A DNA stretch of 64,000 nucleotides from the NCBI GenBank assembly GCA_949296415.1, contig CASFQC010000004.1, positions 1 through 64,000 of the forward strand, in the 5' to 3' direction. The position numbers and the translations under genes are program-made. This stretch comes from an uncultured Bacteroides sp. Lineage in GTDB: Bacteria; Bacteroidota; Bacteroidia; Bacteroidales; Bacteroidaceae. Under the pieces are notes generated by a model. It was not told the origin of the DNA, searched no databases, and saw only the letters and a program-made list of their open reading frames with translations. This document shows, in pieces, positions 1 to 9,154 of this stretch (positions are counted from its first letter, which is position 1; each line of letters starts with the position of its first letter).

Positions 1-1
1 G

Positions 2-115
2 GCGGCGGGGATGGCTGCGGTGCATGCCATCAGGCAGACAGGCAACGACGTGCACAAGATAGATGTGGACTTCTTGCGCAAGCGTCTGAAGGAGGAAGGC
101 CAATACTTCCTGTAA
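2..115 (+). CDS. C-terminal end of a probable FAD-dependent oxidoreductase (partial)
   Basis: Only the last 37 codons are inside the window, read in the frame that ends with TAA at 113-115. The tail contains AAGMAAVHAI, a variable stretch, then KIDVDFLRKRLKEEGQYFL. A small-residue-rich helix followed by a D-V-D-x-L-R-x-x-L-x-x-x-G-x-Y-L ending is typical of the C-terminus of PF12831-type FAD-dependent oxidoreductases, where the last helix closes the FAD domain. This is recognition of a short tail only, so the family call is tentative and no substrate can be given. No clear U-rich terminator follows; a short TGTCCC/GGGACA inverted repeat lies near 151-166. Confidence 0.45.
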   Translation, partial: AAGMAAVHAIRQTGNDVHKIDVDFLRKRLKEEGQYFL

Positions 116-425
116 CCTTCCCGTAGTGTTGCTGTGGTGTCCGTCTGTCCTGTCCCGGCGGGACACCGTTGTGCAGGCAAACGGACGGAAGAGCTTGCTT
201 TTTGCTGTGGAAACCTTTCCGGCTGCAAATTCTTTTGTCCTTTTGCTTGCTTTTTTCCATTAAAATATGTTCCTTTGTTACTGGTAAGAGACAGAATGCC
301 CGTCCGGTATCTGGCTCTTGTCAGACAGGTTAATCATCGGAGCCTGTTTGAATTTTGTCCGGACCGATGGAAAAGTTTGGAAAGGATAATTCAGATAAGG
401 CTTTTCATATATAGGAGGATACATC
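116..425. other. Intergenic region with a solo palindrome-family end
   Basis: No convincing gene in this 310-bp stretch. It contains an inverted repeat around TGTCCC/GGGACA (about 151-166). At 340-357 it has GAGCCTGTTTGAATTTTG, the same 18 bp found at 10568-10585, which is an end of the dispersed palindromic repeat family described elsewhere in the window. The short reading frames that cross the region look like noise. Confidence 0.5.
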
Positions 426-563
426 ATGAATAGAGAAGCGAAAAAAGTCTTGCGCGAGCGTAAGGAAGAGAAACAAGGCAAGCGCGCCATGCTGATTATG
501 ACCATTGCCGTACTTGCCCTCATCATTCTGCTATACGTGTTCTATGCCATATATTGGAGCTGA
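426..563 (+). CDS. Small single-pass membrane protein, 45 aa
   Basis: A 45-codon reading frame with ATG at 426 and TGA at 561-563. A purine-rich AGGAGG lies at 413-418, well placed for this start. The first 21 residues are strongly basic and charged (NREAKKVLRERKEEKQGKR). The rest is a hydrophobic segment (about residues 22-43, AMLIMTIAVLALIILLYVF...) that would span the inner membrane with the charged end in the cytoplasm. It ends only six bases before the CYTH gene, so the two are probably co-transcribed. No family recognised; small basic-helix plus TM proteins of this kind are common and mostly uncharacterised. The RBS, position and hydrophobic pattern support it as a real gene. Confidence 0.65.
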   Translation: MNREAKKVLRERKEEKQGKRAMLIMTIAVLALIILLYVFYAIYWS

Positions 564-569
564 CCGGCC

Positions 570-1055
570 ATGGCACAGGAAATTGAACGGAAATTCCTGG
601 TGACGGATGACACTTACAGGACCGAGGCCTTTGCCCATAACCACATAGTGCAGGGGTATATGTGCAAGGATCCCAAGCGGACTGTGCGTGTGCGCATTCG
701 CGACAACAAGGGCTTTCTGACCATCAAGGGCGCTTCCGACCCCATCGGGATGAGCCGTTATGAGTGGGAGAAAGAGATTCCTGCGGATGAGGCGCAGGAG
801 TTGATGAAGCTTTGTGAGCCGGGTGTGATAGACAAGACACGTTACCTGGTGCGCTGTGGAAAACATACGTTCGAAGTGGATGAGTTTCATGGCGATAACA
901 GAGGACTGGTTGTGGCTGAGGTGGAACTGGAAGCCGAGGACGAGCCTTTTGACATACCCGGTTTTCTGGGACGCGAAGTGACAGGAGACGTACGCTATTA
1001 CAATTCGCAACTGATGAGCCATCCTTATACCTGTTGGGAAAAGACGGCGGACTGA
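570..1055 (+). CDS. CYTH domain protein (class IV adenylate cyclase / triphosphatase superfamily)
   Basis: 161 aa, a complete CYTH domain. The N-terminal signature ExExK is present as EIERKF at residues 4-9, followed by the alternating acidic and basic strands of the triphosphate tunnel fold (TVRVRIRDNKGFLTIKG, YEWEKEIP, VDEFHGDNRGLVVAEVELE). CYTH proteins bind two metal ions and a triphosphate inside a beta-barrel. Short bacterial members of this type are usually inorganic triphosphatases; adenylate cyclase activity is known for a minority. The gene follows the small membrane protein by six bases and precedes the DUF4010 gene by about 67 bp. Family assignment is firm, the exact substrate is not. 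Confidence 0.88.
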   Translation: MAQEIERKFLVTDDTYRTEAFAHNHIVQGYMCKDPKRTVRVRIRDNKGFLTIKGASDPIGMSRYEWEKEIPADEAQELMKLCEPGVIDKTRYLVRCGKHTFEVDEFHGDNRGLVVAEVELEAEDEPFDIPGFLGREVTGDVRYYNSQLMSHPYTCWEKTAD

Positions 1056-1122
1056 TGCGGTTTGGCTGACGTAACCTGTAAGGGAAACTATAGCCTGTTT
1101 TATATAGACTTCCGGACAATAC

Positions 1123-2421
1123 ATGGAGAAGATTTACCAATATCTGCCTCAGGAGTTCGTTACCTTTATATTGGTGACGCTATTCTCCTTGCTCATCGGA
1201 CTGTCCCAGCGCCGTATCAGCCTGAAGCGTGAGGGTGAGACGACCCTTTTCGGAACCGACCGCACCTTTACTTTCATAGGCATTCTTGGCTATTTGCTTT
1301 ACATTCTTGATCCGTCCGGTTTTCGCCTGTTTCTGGGTGGAGGGGCTGTTCTTGGCGTGCTGTTTGCTTTGAACTATTACGTGAAGCAGTCGCAATACCA
1401 CGTGTTTGGAGTCACTACCATCGTCATTGCGCTCATTACCTACAGTCTGGGACCTATCGTAGCCACCCAGCCGTCTTGGTTCTATGTTATGGTAGTGGTT
1501 ACGGTACTGTTACTCACAGAGTTGAAACACACGTTCACTGAGCTGGCTCAGCGCATGAAGAACGACGAAATGGTGACTTTGGCCAAGTTCTTGGCCATAA
1601 GCGGTATCATCTTGCCCATGCTGCCCGACAAGAGCCTGCTACCGGGCATACATCTTACGCCTTACACCATCTGGCTGACTACGGTGGTGGTATCGGGTAT
1701 TTCTTATCTTTCATATCTGTTGAAGCGGTATGTGTTCCGCGAGTCGGGCATATTGCTGTCCGGCATATTGGGAGGGCTTTATAGCAGTACGGCCACCATC
1801 TCGGTGCTAGCCCGCAAAAGCCGGACTGTGTGTGGCGGAGAGTCAGAGGAGTATGTGGGAGCCATGCTCATGGCGGTGAGCATGATGTTCCTGCGTTTTC
1901 TTATCCTTATAGGTATATTCAGCAAGGATGTGTTGATGGTAGTGTGGCCTTACCTGCTGCTTATGTCGGCAGTTTCGGCGGGGGTGTCGTGGTGGCTGCA
2001 TCGGAAGTTCAGGAACCGTACAGGTTCAAGTCTCACCGATGTGGACGATACGGACAGCAGCAATCCGCTGGAATTCAAGGTTGCGTTAATATTTGCCGTA
2101 CTCTTTGTGGTGTTTACCATCATAACCCATTATACGTTGCAATTGGCTGGAACCGGAGGGCTGAATGTCCTGTCATTTGTGTCAGGTGTGAGCGACATCA
2201 CTCCTTTTATTCTCAATTTGGTGCAAGGGTCAGGCAGCATGTCATCGTCTTTGGCGGCCGCATGTAGTCTGCAGGCCATTGTGAGCAACATTGTGGTGAA
2301 CATGGGGTATGCCATGTTCTTTTCCGGGCGGGGCAGCCAGCTCCATCCCTGGATAGTGCGTGGGTTCGGTATGGTCATCGCAGTCAATGTGGCGCTGCTT
2401 GCGGTGTTCTATCTGGTGTAA
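1123..2421 (+). CDS. MgtC/SapB-DUF4010 family integral membrane protein
   Basis: 432 aa with about 12 hydrophobic segments. The N-terminal part (about 10-140) has the MgtC/SapB pattern (LLIGLSQRR, GTDRTFTFIGILGYLL, then several TM helices). The C-terminal part (about 190-430) matches the DUF4010 half, with GILGGLYSSTATISVLARKSR and a glycine/serine-rich segment near 360-385. The role is unknown; DUF4010 proteins are inner-membrane proteins sometimes annotated as putative Mg2+ transport related through MgtC, without direct proof. The gene ends at a strong bidirectional terminator shared with the converging tricorn protease gene. Confidence 0.82.
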   Translation: MEKIYQYLPQEFVTFILVTLFSLLIGLSQRRISLKREGETTLFGTDRTFTFIGILGYLLYILDPSGFRLFLGGGAVLGVLFALNYYVKQSQYHVFGVTTIVIALITYSLGPIVATQPSWFYVMVVVTVLLLTELKHTFTELAQRMKNDEMVTLAKFLAISGIILPMLPDKSLLPGIHLTPYTIWLTTVVVSGISYLSYLLKRYVFRESGILLSGILGGLYSSTATISVLARKSRTVCGGESEEYVGAMLMAVSMMFLRFLILIGIFSKDVLMVVWPYLLLMSAVSAGVSWWLHRKFRNRTGSSLTDVDDTDSSNPLEFKVALIFAVLFVVFTIITHYTLQLAGTGGLNVLSFVSGVSDITPFILNLVQGSGSMSSSLAAACSLQAIVSNIVVNMGYAMFFSGRGSQLHPWIVRGFGMVIAVNVALLAVFYLV

Positions 2422-2452
2422 TCTGGGTTTTATAGTATGAAATAAAAAAATC

Positions 2453-2482
2453 AAAGCCCCGGCCTTTCCAGGCCGGGGCTTT
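2453..2482. terminator. Bidirectional terminator between DUF4010 and tricorn-type protease genes
   Basis: Perfect 12-bp stem AAAGCCCCGGCC (2453-2464) with its complement at 2471-2482 and a 6-nt loop. A-rich sequence precedes it and T-rich sequence follows, so it can work for the plus-strand gene ending at 2421 and the minus-strand gene ending at 2551. Confidence 0.85.
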
Positions 2483-2550
2483 GTTATCAGAAATGCAGAT
2501 ACGTCATTTTCCTATAGTCGTAGTAGTATAGAAAGGATAGGGGGAAGACT

Positions 2551-5500
2551 TCATTCCACTCCCAAGTCCTTCATGGTTCTCGGTGCGGGAACTCCGGGCA
2601 ACGGTTTGCGCTCCTTCAATTGTTCAAGAGCCACTTCGATGGCTTTCTCCAGTTGCTGGTCGGTGCCCGACTGTTCTACTATGGGATCATTATCTATCAG
2701 GATGTCGGGATCGACACCGTGGTTTTCCACAATCCATTGTCCGGTTTTTGCATCGTAATTGGTGAAGAAGGGCACACGGATATCCGTACCGTCCATATAA
2801 GGCAGTGAGCCGCTTATGCCTACTATGCCTCCCCAGGTGCGGGTGCCTATCACTGTGCCCAGCTTATTGGCTTTGAAGCTCCAGGGGAAGAGGTCGCCGT
2901 CTGAAGCCGAGTATTTGTTGACAAGCAGAATTTTCGGGCCGTACTGTGTGGCATCGGGGATAGTTCCCGTCTTGGTGGACGTGCGCGACATGGTCATACG
3001 GTAGGGCTTGCGCAACAGACGTTCTATAATCATGGGCGATACATTGCCTCCGCCATTAGCCCGGTCGTCTATGATGAGGGCTTCCTTGTCTAGTTGCGGA
3101 TAGAAGTAGCGGGCAAACTCGTTCAGACCTTCGGGACCCATGTCGGGGATGTAGATATAGCCCACTCGTCCGTCGGTGGCCTCCTCTACCCGGCGCAGGT
3201 TTTTCTGTACCCAACTGTAATGATAGAGCGGATACTCGTTGTCGGTAGGTGTCACCACCACTTTGCGTGCCCCTTCGGCCGACGGGGTGGAGTTCAGTGC
3301 CAGCTCGGTCAGTACACCGGCCTTTCCTATCAGCAACTGGTAGATGTTGTCCACTTCATTCACGGGTACTCCGTCTATGGCAGTGATGTACTGTCCTTCC
3401 GTTATGTTCATGCCCGGTTCGGCCAGAGGCGAACGCAATTTGCTGCTGTAGGGTGCTCCGGGAAGTATGCGGTCTATGCGGTAGAAACCACTCTTGGCAT
3501 CGCGGCTCAGCTCGGCTCCCAGCAGTCCCATGCTGACACGTTCGGGTTTCGGATAGTCCCCCGGATTCACATAAGCATGTCCGCAAGCCAGTTCGGCAAT
3601 CATGGCGCCTATCACGTAATTCAGGTCCAGACGTGTCTTCACGTAGGGCAGGAATACGGCATATTTCTCCTTTATGGCCTTCCAGTCCACTCCATGCATA
3701 TTCTCCAAATAGAAACCGTCGCGGTAGGCACGCCATGCCTCGTTGAATATCTGTGGCCATTCCTGCGCGTAGTCTACCGTAGCCACCATGTCCGACAAAT
3801 CCACCGCACGGTCCAGCGTGGCCTTTCCGGTGCCTAGTTTTCCCATGTACAGACTGTTGCCCCGCCAGAACATCACATTGTCTGTACCCGCGTCGGCCAG
3901 CATCATGGCTCCTTCGGCCACCAGATGGTCTTCCTGCTTTTGCAGGTCGTAGGCATGGGTGGAGCCGTCGCAGTACCACACGTTCTTTCCGTCGCAGAAT
4001 AAGTTGTAGTAGTAGCCGGCTCCTAACGGAAGCTTCACAATGCGTCCCGTCAGCCCTTCGGTGTCTATTTCTACGGGGTGTGCCATCTGGCCTTCGGTCT
4101 TTTTCCCGTTTTCACCGGCAGGCTTCTCCTCCATGGTGGAGGCTTTGTCCACTTCGCTGTCCTTGGGTAGGAAGGGCGATGGAGTTCCGGCCTTCAGCAT
4201 GGCCAGATAGATGCCTCCCATACGGGTGTAGACGTGATTCCATTCCAGATGTCCGTAGATGGGGTTGAAGTCACGGTCGGAACAGAATACCAGATACTTG
4301 CCGTCAGTACTGAATGCGGGCGAGGAAGAATTGTACCACTTTTCTGTCACGGCATATTCTTTCTTGTCGGCCAGATGGTAGACATAGACTACGGAGAAGT
4401 TGTTGGAGGCAGGTTTGGTATAAGTTATCCAACGGCTGTCCGGCGAGAAGTTCACATCGTAGAATTCCTGTTCCGGATTCTGCATCACCACAGTTTTCTG
4501 TTTTGATTCTACGTTCACGGTGACTATGCGGTTTTTGCGGTCGGTGTAGAGCACCGTCTTGCTGTCCGGACTCCATTGCAGGCTGCGTATATAAGTGTCG
4601 TTGCCTGCAGTAAGCTGTATGGGGGCTCCTCCTCCGGCAGGCTGGAGGTAGATTTCCGTTTCGCCCGTACGGTCCGATATGTAGGCTATGTATTTACCGT
4701 CGGGACTCCATCCGGCTCCCCGTTCGTTGGCTCCCGGAGTGCGGGTGATGTTGCGGGTCACGCCTTTCTCTACAGGCACGTCGAATACCTCGCCCCGTGC
4801 GGTCACGGCCAGGCGTTTGCCGTCGGCCGAGAATCCGGCTGCGGTCATATTTCCGTCCACATGCATCCGTACGTTGCGTGCATAGACGTTTTCAGCATTG
4901 AGTGTGACGTGTATCTGCTCCGTGCGTTGTGTCTGCGGGTCAAAGCGGTAGAGGTATCCGGCATGTTCATAGACGATGATTTTGCCGTCTGTGCTGGGGA
5001 ACTTGATGTCGTAGTCGGTATAATCCGTCACCTTCTCTGTCTGTCGGGTGTCGGTGTGGTAGACAAAGAGGTTCATCGTCTTGTCACGGTCAGATATGAA
5101 GTAGATGTCGTTGCCTATCCACATGGGGCAGATGTCTTGTGCCACATGACCGGTCACATTCTCCACCTTTCCGGCCTTCGGGTCATAGACCCATATGTCG
5201 TCTGCCATGCCTCCACGGTAGTATTTCCAGTTTCGGAACTCACGGAACACGCGGTTGTAGGCCATTTTTGTACCATCGGGCGAAAAACTGCAGAATCCGC
5301 CTTCGGGCAGCGGAAGTGCTTGTGGCATGCCACCGTCGGCAGGCACTGTCCACAGCCGTCCGTCGAATCCGTCGCTGATGCGGTTGCGGTAGACCACGCC
5401 TTTCCCGTCGGGTGTCCAGGTCATGACGATGTTGTTGGGCCCCATGCGGTCGCCTACGTCATCGCGCGGATTGGTGGCGGTGTAAGTAAGCCGTTTAGGC

Positions 5501-5790
5501 TCACCCCCGTCAGCGGGGATAAGATAGACCTCGCGGTTGCCGTCGTATTCGCCTGTAAAGGCTATGGTAAGGCCGTCGGGCGAGAAACGCGGAAAGATTT
5601 CATAGCCCACGTGCGATGTCAGCCTTGTGGCCTCGCCACCCGTTAGGGGCACTTTGTACAAGTCGCCGGCGTAGGAGAATACCACGTCTGTGCCATTGGT
5701 AGCCGGAAAACGCAGCAGTCGTGCCTCGCCGGCATCGGCCCCCGCCGCCACACAGAGGACCAGCAGGGGGAAGATGAACTTTTTCTTCAT
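2551..5790 (-). CDS. Tricorn-type S41 peptidase with beta-propeller and PDZ domains
   Basis: 1079 aa. A signal peptide covers about residues 1-20 (MKKKFIFPLLVLCVAAGADA). Residues 25-520 carry repeated TolB/WD40-like blades (FSPDGLTIAFTG, WSPDGKYIAYISDRTGETEIY, WSPDSKTVLYTDR and others), as in the two propellers of tricorn protease. A PDZ-like segment (about 740-830, GQYITAIDGVPV) is followed by the S41 catalytic domain, with VGYIYIPDMGPEG, a glycine-rich DDRANGGGNV stretch and SASDGD near residue 963, whose serine is the likely nucleophile. Tricorn homologues degrade oligopeptides; here the signal peptide places it in the periplasm. A promoter at 5825-5855 and the terminator at 2453-2482 make it monocistronic. 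Confidence 0.9.
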   Translation of the reverse strand: MKKKFIFPLLVLCVAAGADAGEARLLRFPATNGTDVVFSYAGDLYKVPLTGGEATRLTSHVGYEIFPRFSPDGLTIAFTGEYDGNREVYLIPADGGEPKRLTYTATNPRDDVGDRMGPNNIVMTWTPDGKGVVYRNRISDGFDGRLWTVPADGGMPQALPLPEGGFCSFSPDGTKMAYNRVFREFRNWKYYRGGMADDIWVYDPKAGKVENVTGHVAQDICPMWIGNDIYFISDRDKTMNLFVYHTDTRQTEKVTDYTDYDIKFPSTDGKIIVYEHAGYLYRFDPQTQRTEQIHVTLNAENVYARNVRMHVDGNMTAAGFSADGKRLAVTARGEVFDVPVEKGVTRNITRTPGANERGAGWSPDGKYIAYISDRTGETEIYLQPAGGGAPIQLTAGNDTYIRSLQWSPDSKTVLYTDRKNRIVTVNVESKQKTVVMQNPEQEFYDVNFSPDSRWITYTKPASNNFSVVYVYHLADKKEYAVTEKWYNSSSPAFSTDGKYLVFCSDRDFNPIYGHLEWNHVYTRMGGIYLAMLKAGTPSPFLPKDSEVDKASTMEEKPAGENGKKTEGQMAHPVEIDTEGLTGRIVKLPLGAGYYYNLFCDGKNVWYCDGSTHAYDLQKQEDHLVAEGAMMLADAGTDNVMFWRGNSLYMGKLGTGKATLDRAVDLSDMVATVDYAQEWPQIFNEAWRAYRDGFYLENMHGVDWKAIKEKYAVFLPYVKTRLDLNYVIGAMIAELACGHAYVNPGDYPKPERVSMGLLGAELSRDAKSGFYRIDRILPGAPYSSKLRSPLAEPGMNITEGQYITAIDGVPVNEVDNIYQLLIGKAGVLTELALNSTPSAEGARKVVVTPTDNEYPLYHYSWVQKNLRRVEEATDGRVGYIYIPDMGPEGLNEFARYFYPQLDKEALIIDDRANGGGNVSPMIIERLLRKPYRMTMSRTSTKTGTIPDATQYGPKILLVNKYSASDGDLFPWSFKANKLGTVIGTRTWGGIVGISGSLPYMDGTDIRVPFFTNYDAKTGQWIVENHGVDPDILIDNDPIVEQSGTDQQLEKAIEVALEQLKERKPLPGVPAPRTMKDLGVE

Positions 5791-5824
5791 GTCACTTTGA
5801 ATGTTTAAAAGGGTTTAACCACCA

Positions 5825-5855
5825 CAAAGTTAGAAGTAACGGACAGACGGACAAA
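5825..5855 (-). promoter_or_regulatory. Bacteroides-type promoter of the tricorn-type protease gene
   Basis: On the minus strand, -33 TTTG (5855-5852), a 19-nt spacer and -7 TAACTTTG (5832-5825). Transcription should begin near 5818, about 28 nt before the ATG at 5790. Confidence 0.75.
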
Positions 5856-6071
5856 ACAATCTTCTGTCTTTTTAATTGCCGGTAGTCATAAAGATTACCT
5901 TTCAAACCATGACAGAGCGTACCTCGTATTCTGAAAGAGTATGATAAAGAATTATACAATTACAATAAGGACTACGGTATACGCTATATGTGTAAAAGAA
6001 GAACATCCAGAGGATACAGGCGCACTCTTATGTACGTTCCGGAAAAAAGGAAAATTCCCGGGAGACATGCC

Positions 6072-6659
6072 TTAACGCGGCAGCAGACCCTGTCGCTTCA
6101 TCTCGTCCACCGCCGTCTCCAATTCGGCATACCAACCGGCACCGAATTTTCGGATGAGTGGTTCCTTCAGGAACTTATAGACGGGAAGGTTTTCTTTCTG
6201 TCCCAGCAGGACGGCAGCCTTACACACGTCCCACCGGTTATAGTTTACTCCCTTGAACGTGCCGAAGTCCTTCACCCTTATGGGATACAGATGGCAGGAT
6301 ACCGGTTTCAGAAAGCGGGTTTTCCCTTCCCGATACGCCTTTTCTATGGCACAGAAACAGCATCCTTTATCATCGTAACAGGTAAAGACGCAATCCTTGC
6401 CGTTCACGATGGAAGTCACCAGGTCGCCCTCACAGTCGGTATAGGCCACTCCTTGTTTGTCAATGACCTCTCTTGCCTCGGCTGCCAGGTCGTCCCAAAT
6501 GATGGGCAGCAGCTCTTCTATCTTCTCCACCTCTTCCGGTTCCAAAGGCGCGCCGGCATCGCCCTCCACGCAGCAGGCACCGTGGCAGGCACCGAGGTCG
6601 CACAGGAATTTTTCTTTCAACACGTCAAAACTGACTACAACATTTTGTATCTGAAGCAT
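6072..6659 (-). CDS. DUF3109 family cysteine-rich protein
   Basis: 195 aa. The pattern is that of DUF3109, related to YkgJ-type Zn/Fe-chelating domains: CDLGACHGACC at about 20-30, later DCVFTCYDDKGCCFCAIE and SCHLYPI near 90-125. These clustered cysteines probably bind a metal or an iron-sulfur cluster. No signal peptide, so cytoplasmic. Function unknown. Its stop lies 281 bp upstream of the tricorn-type gene, and that interval carries the latter's promoter; I see no terminator of its own. A palindromic repeat (6691-6862) lies just upstream of its start. Confidence 0.85.
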   Translation of the reverse strand: MLQIQNVVVSFDVLKEKFLCDLGACHGACCVEGDAGAPLEPEEVEKIEELLPIIWDDLAAEAREVIDKQGVAYTDCEGDLVTSIVNGKDCVFTCYDDKGCCFCAIEKAYREGKTRFLKPVSCHLYPIRVKDFGTFKGVNYNRWDVCKAAVLLGQKENLPVYKFLKEPLIRKFGAGWYAELETAVDEMKRQGLLPR

Positions 6660-6690
6660 AATTGTTAAAGTGTGTATCGGATAACATTAC

Positions 6691-6862
6691 GAACTCATTT
6701 AAACTTTTTCCGAAAAGTTTGTTTTTACTTCATTTCGGGTTTCTTTTCGGTCTGTTTCTCCGCCGTCATTCGTCACGTAGCCCGCTACGCTCCTCTTTCC
6801 GGCGAAGAAATAGCCTCGAAAACATTCCTCGGATTGAAATCGCAAAAAGTTTAAATGAGTTC
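6691..6862. repeat. Palindromic intergenic element, copy A
   Basis: Perfect 19-bp terminal inverted repeats, GAACTCATTTAAACTTTTT at 6691-6709 and its complement at 6844-6862. The centre (about 6766-6800) carries a CGTCACGTAGCCCGCTACGCTCCTC core that matches copies B and E. The right end coincides with the last base of the stop codon of the neighbouring lipoprotein gene (TAG at 6864-6862). Confidence 0.8.
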
Positions 6863-7521
6863 TACATATTCGTATCAATTATATAACAATCGTCCACATA
6901 GAAGTCCGTACCTGCATAGGCATGTATTTCAAAGGTAAAGTAACGGGCTATGGCCGGAATCTGAAAGACATGGTCAAACATCTGCCATCTGCCTTCGGTA
7001 TCAGAAAAACCATCTGTCCCATAACCACCTCCACGGATAATTCCCATAGTAGCATCATCGTAAAAAGTATGGAGCACACTGTTTGATATAGTTGACGAAC
7101 CGCTTTCACCTATATAACAATACATACGCGCCCCGTTGCCTTCAGCATAATCCATACGATAATGAAATGCTATGCGGATGTGGTGTCCTGGAGAGACTGG
7201 AACTTTCTGACTGATAAAAGCTGTAATTTCTGATTGCGGGGAACTTAGTTTTGCTGCATATTTCCCTTCATAGACTATTTCTTTTTCACAGAATACACTG
7301 CCATGGTTATCTTTTAGTGACCAACCGGACATGTACTCTCCCTGCTTATCTCCTAAGGGAAAAGAAATCCATTTGTCACAAGTCCCGTTGCTTAGCAGAT
7401 TCATCACCTGTGTCAATTCACTGTTTCCACCTTGTCCTGAATTTATGTCTTTATCATCTTCTGTATCTTTTATGCATGACTGACATGACAAAATGAGAGC
7501 TAGTAACAATAAAAAGCGCAT
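6862..7521 (-). CDS. Lipoprotein with a C-terminal beta-sandwich-like domain, hypothetical
   Basis: About 219 aa from the ATG at 7521 (MRFLLLLALILSCQSC), which gives a clean lipoprotein signal with lipobox ending at LSC or QSC. Longer starts at 7542/7545 lie inside the gpmI terminator hairpin and are unlikely. The mature part has EGKYAAKLSSP, HHIRIAFHYRMDY and FTFEIHAYAGTDFYVDDC, a pattern like the jelly-roll of carbohydrate-binding modules (CBM4/9-like or PKD-associated), so it may be an outer-membrane surface binding protein. No enzyme domain seen. It is clearly AT-richer than its neighbours, which suggests transfer. Its stop codon abuts palindrome copy A. Confidence 0.65.
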   Translation of the reverse strand: MRFLLLLALILSCQSCIKDTEDDKDINSGQGGNSELTQVMNLLSNGTCDKWISFPLGDKQGEYMSGWSLKDNHGSVFCEKEIVYEGKYAAKLSSPQSEITAFISQKVPVSPGHHIRIAFHYRMDYAEGNGARMYCYIGESGSSTISNSVLHTFYDDATMGIIRGGGYGTDGFSDTEGRWQMFDHVFQIPAIARYFTFEIHAYAGTDFYVDDCYIIDTNM

Positions 7522-7523
7522 AA

Positions 7524-7580
7524 GCAAAAAAGAACGCTCCATCAATTCCCATTATGCGATAAGGAAATTGACGGAGCGCA
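7524..7580 (-). terminator. Terminator of gpmI, overlapping an apparent upstream start of the lipoprotein
   Basis: On the minus strand a nearly perfect stem of about 15 bp (GCTCCGTCAATTTCC pairing with GGAATTGATGGAGC) is followed by TTCTTTTTTGC. It sits directly after the gpmI stop at 7606. An ATG at 7542 falls in its second arm, so that start is probably not used. Confidence 0.85.
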
Positions 7581-7605
7581 TTCTAATGTGTATGGGTAAA
7601 AAACA

Positions 7606-9126
7606 TCAGTCCTTAATCAGGTCATGTCCGGTCATGTCTGCCGGCTGGGGCAGACCCATGATGTGCAGTATGGAGGGAGCCACATCGGCCAGCACGCCGT
7701 TTTCTACCTTGGCGTCCTTGTTTGCTGTCACATATACAAAGGGCACGGGGTTCAGTGAATGGGCGGTGTTGGGTGTGCCGTCTGCGTTGATGGCGTGGTC
7801 GGCATTGCCGTGGTCGGCGATGATGATGACCTCATAGTCATTGGCTTTGGCTGCCTCCACGGTGTCGCGCACACAGTTGTCTATGGCTACCACAGCTTTC
7901 TCTATGGCTTCGTACACGCCGGTATGGCCCACCATATCCCCGTTGGCGTAGTTCACTACGATGAAGTCGTACTTCTGCGTGTGGATGGCCTCTACCAGCT
8001 TGTCTTTCACTTCGTATGCGCTCATTTCCGGCTTCAGGTCATAAGTGGCCACTTTGGGCGAGGGCACCAGGATGCGGTCTTCCCCTTCGAAAGGAGCCTC
8101 GCGTCCGCCGTTGAAGAAGAATGTCACGTGGGCATATTTCTCTGTCTCGGCTATGTGGAGTTGCTTCTTTCCGTTCTTCGAAAGATATTCGCCCAGCGTG
8201 TCGGCCACATTCTCCTTGTCAAAGATGATGTGCACGCCGGTGAAGGAAGCGTCATAGGGTGTCATGCAATAATATTGCAGTCCCGGAACGGTGCGCATCC
8301 CTTCTTCGGGCATGTCCTGCTGGGTCAGCACCACGGTCAGCTCCTTGGCGCGGTCGTTACGGTAGTTGAAGAAGATGACCACATCGCCTTCCTTTATCGT
8401 ACCATCAAAAGAGCTGTTGTTGATGGGCTTGATGAATTCGTCGGTCACGCCTTCATCGTAAGACTCCTGCATGGCTTTCACCATGTCGTCCGACTGCTTG
8501 CCCTGACCGTTGACCAGAAGTTCGTAGGCTTCCTTGATGCGGTTCCAGCGTTTGTCGCGGTCCATGGCATAGAAGCGTCCCACAATGCTGGCTATGCGGC
8601 CTGCGCTCTGTGCGCAATGTGCGTTGAGCTGTTCGATGAACCCTTTGCCGCTCTTGGGGTCTGTATCTCGGCCGTCCATGAAACAATGTATGAAAGTACG
8701 GTCATTCAGGCCATATTCTTTGGCTATGTCGCAAAGAGTGAAGAGATGGTCCAGTGAAGAGTGTACTCCTCCATTTGATGTCAGACCCATGAAATGGATA
8801 CCTTTGCCATGCTCTTTGGCGTAAGAGAAGGCCGATACAATCTCCTTGTTCTTCATGATGCTGCCGTCAGCACAGGCTCGGTTGATTTTCACCAGATCCT
8901 GATAGACGATGCGGCCGGCGCCTATGTTCAGATGTCCTACCTCGGAGTTACCCATCTGTCCGTCGGGCAGACCCACATTCTCTCCGCTGGCCTGTAGTTG
9001 GGAGTGCGGGTAGTTTGCCAGAAGGCTGTCCCAGTAAGGGGTGGGAGTCATATAGATTACATCGTCCTTTTTGTGGTCGCCTATGCCCCAACCGTCAAGA
9101 ATCATTAAAAGAGCTTTTTTTGCCAT
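7606..9126 (-). CDS. gpmI: 2,3-bisphosphoglycerate-independent phosphoglycerate mutase
   Basis: 506 aa, the usual length for GpmI. It interconverts 3- and 2-phosphoglycerate in glycolysis and gluconeogenesis. Visible landmarks are the N-terminal metal motif [11 protein letters not shown], the phosphorylated serine in [41 protein letters not shown] and the C-terminal alkaline-phosphatase-like metal site [11 protein letters not shown]. Cytoplasmic. Transcribed alone: a -7 box lies at 9346-9353 upstream and a strong terminator at 7524-7580 follows. The 5' leader would include palindrome copy B. Confidence 0.97.
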   Translation of the reverse strand: MAKKALLMILDGWGIGDHKKDDVIYMTPTPYWDSLLANYPHSQLQASGENVGLPDGQMGNSEVGHLNIGAGRIVYQDLVKINRACADGSIMKNKEIVSAFSYAKEHGKGIHFMGLTSNGGVHSSLDHLFTLCDIAKEYGLNDRTFIHCFMDGRDTDPKSGKGFIEQLNAHCAQSAGRIASIVGRFYAMDRDKRWNRIKEAYELLVNGQGKQSDDMVKAMQESYDEGVTDEFIKPINNSSFDGTIKEGDVVIFFNYRNDRAKELTVVLTQQDMPEEGMRTVPGLQYYCMTPYDASFTGVHIIFDKENVADTLGEYLSKNGKKQLHIAETEKYAHVTFFFNGGREAPFEGEDRILVPSPKVATYDLKPEMSAYEVKDKLVEAIHTQKYDFIVVNYANGDMVGHTGVYEAIEKAVVAIDNCVRDTVEAAKANDYEVIIIADHGNADHAINADGTPNTAHSLNPVPFVYVTANKDAKVENGVLADVAPSILHIMGLPQPADMTGHDLIKD

Positions 9127-9154
9127 AGTGTATCAAGATTTTAAATGGAACTTT

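Noticed and set aside
4576..5646. 356-codon open frame on the plus strand
   Set aside because: It lies antisense to the tricorn-type protease, with no domain, RBS or promoter; it is a shadow of the GC-rich gene.
6691..6862. Insertion sequence
   Set aside because: The inverted repeats enclose only about 130 bp without a transposase frame; no target-site duplication could be confirmed by eye.
7759..8757. 332-codon open frame opposite gpmI
   Set aside because: Antisense to a complete gpmI with all catalytic motifs; no recognisable protein features.
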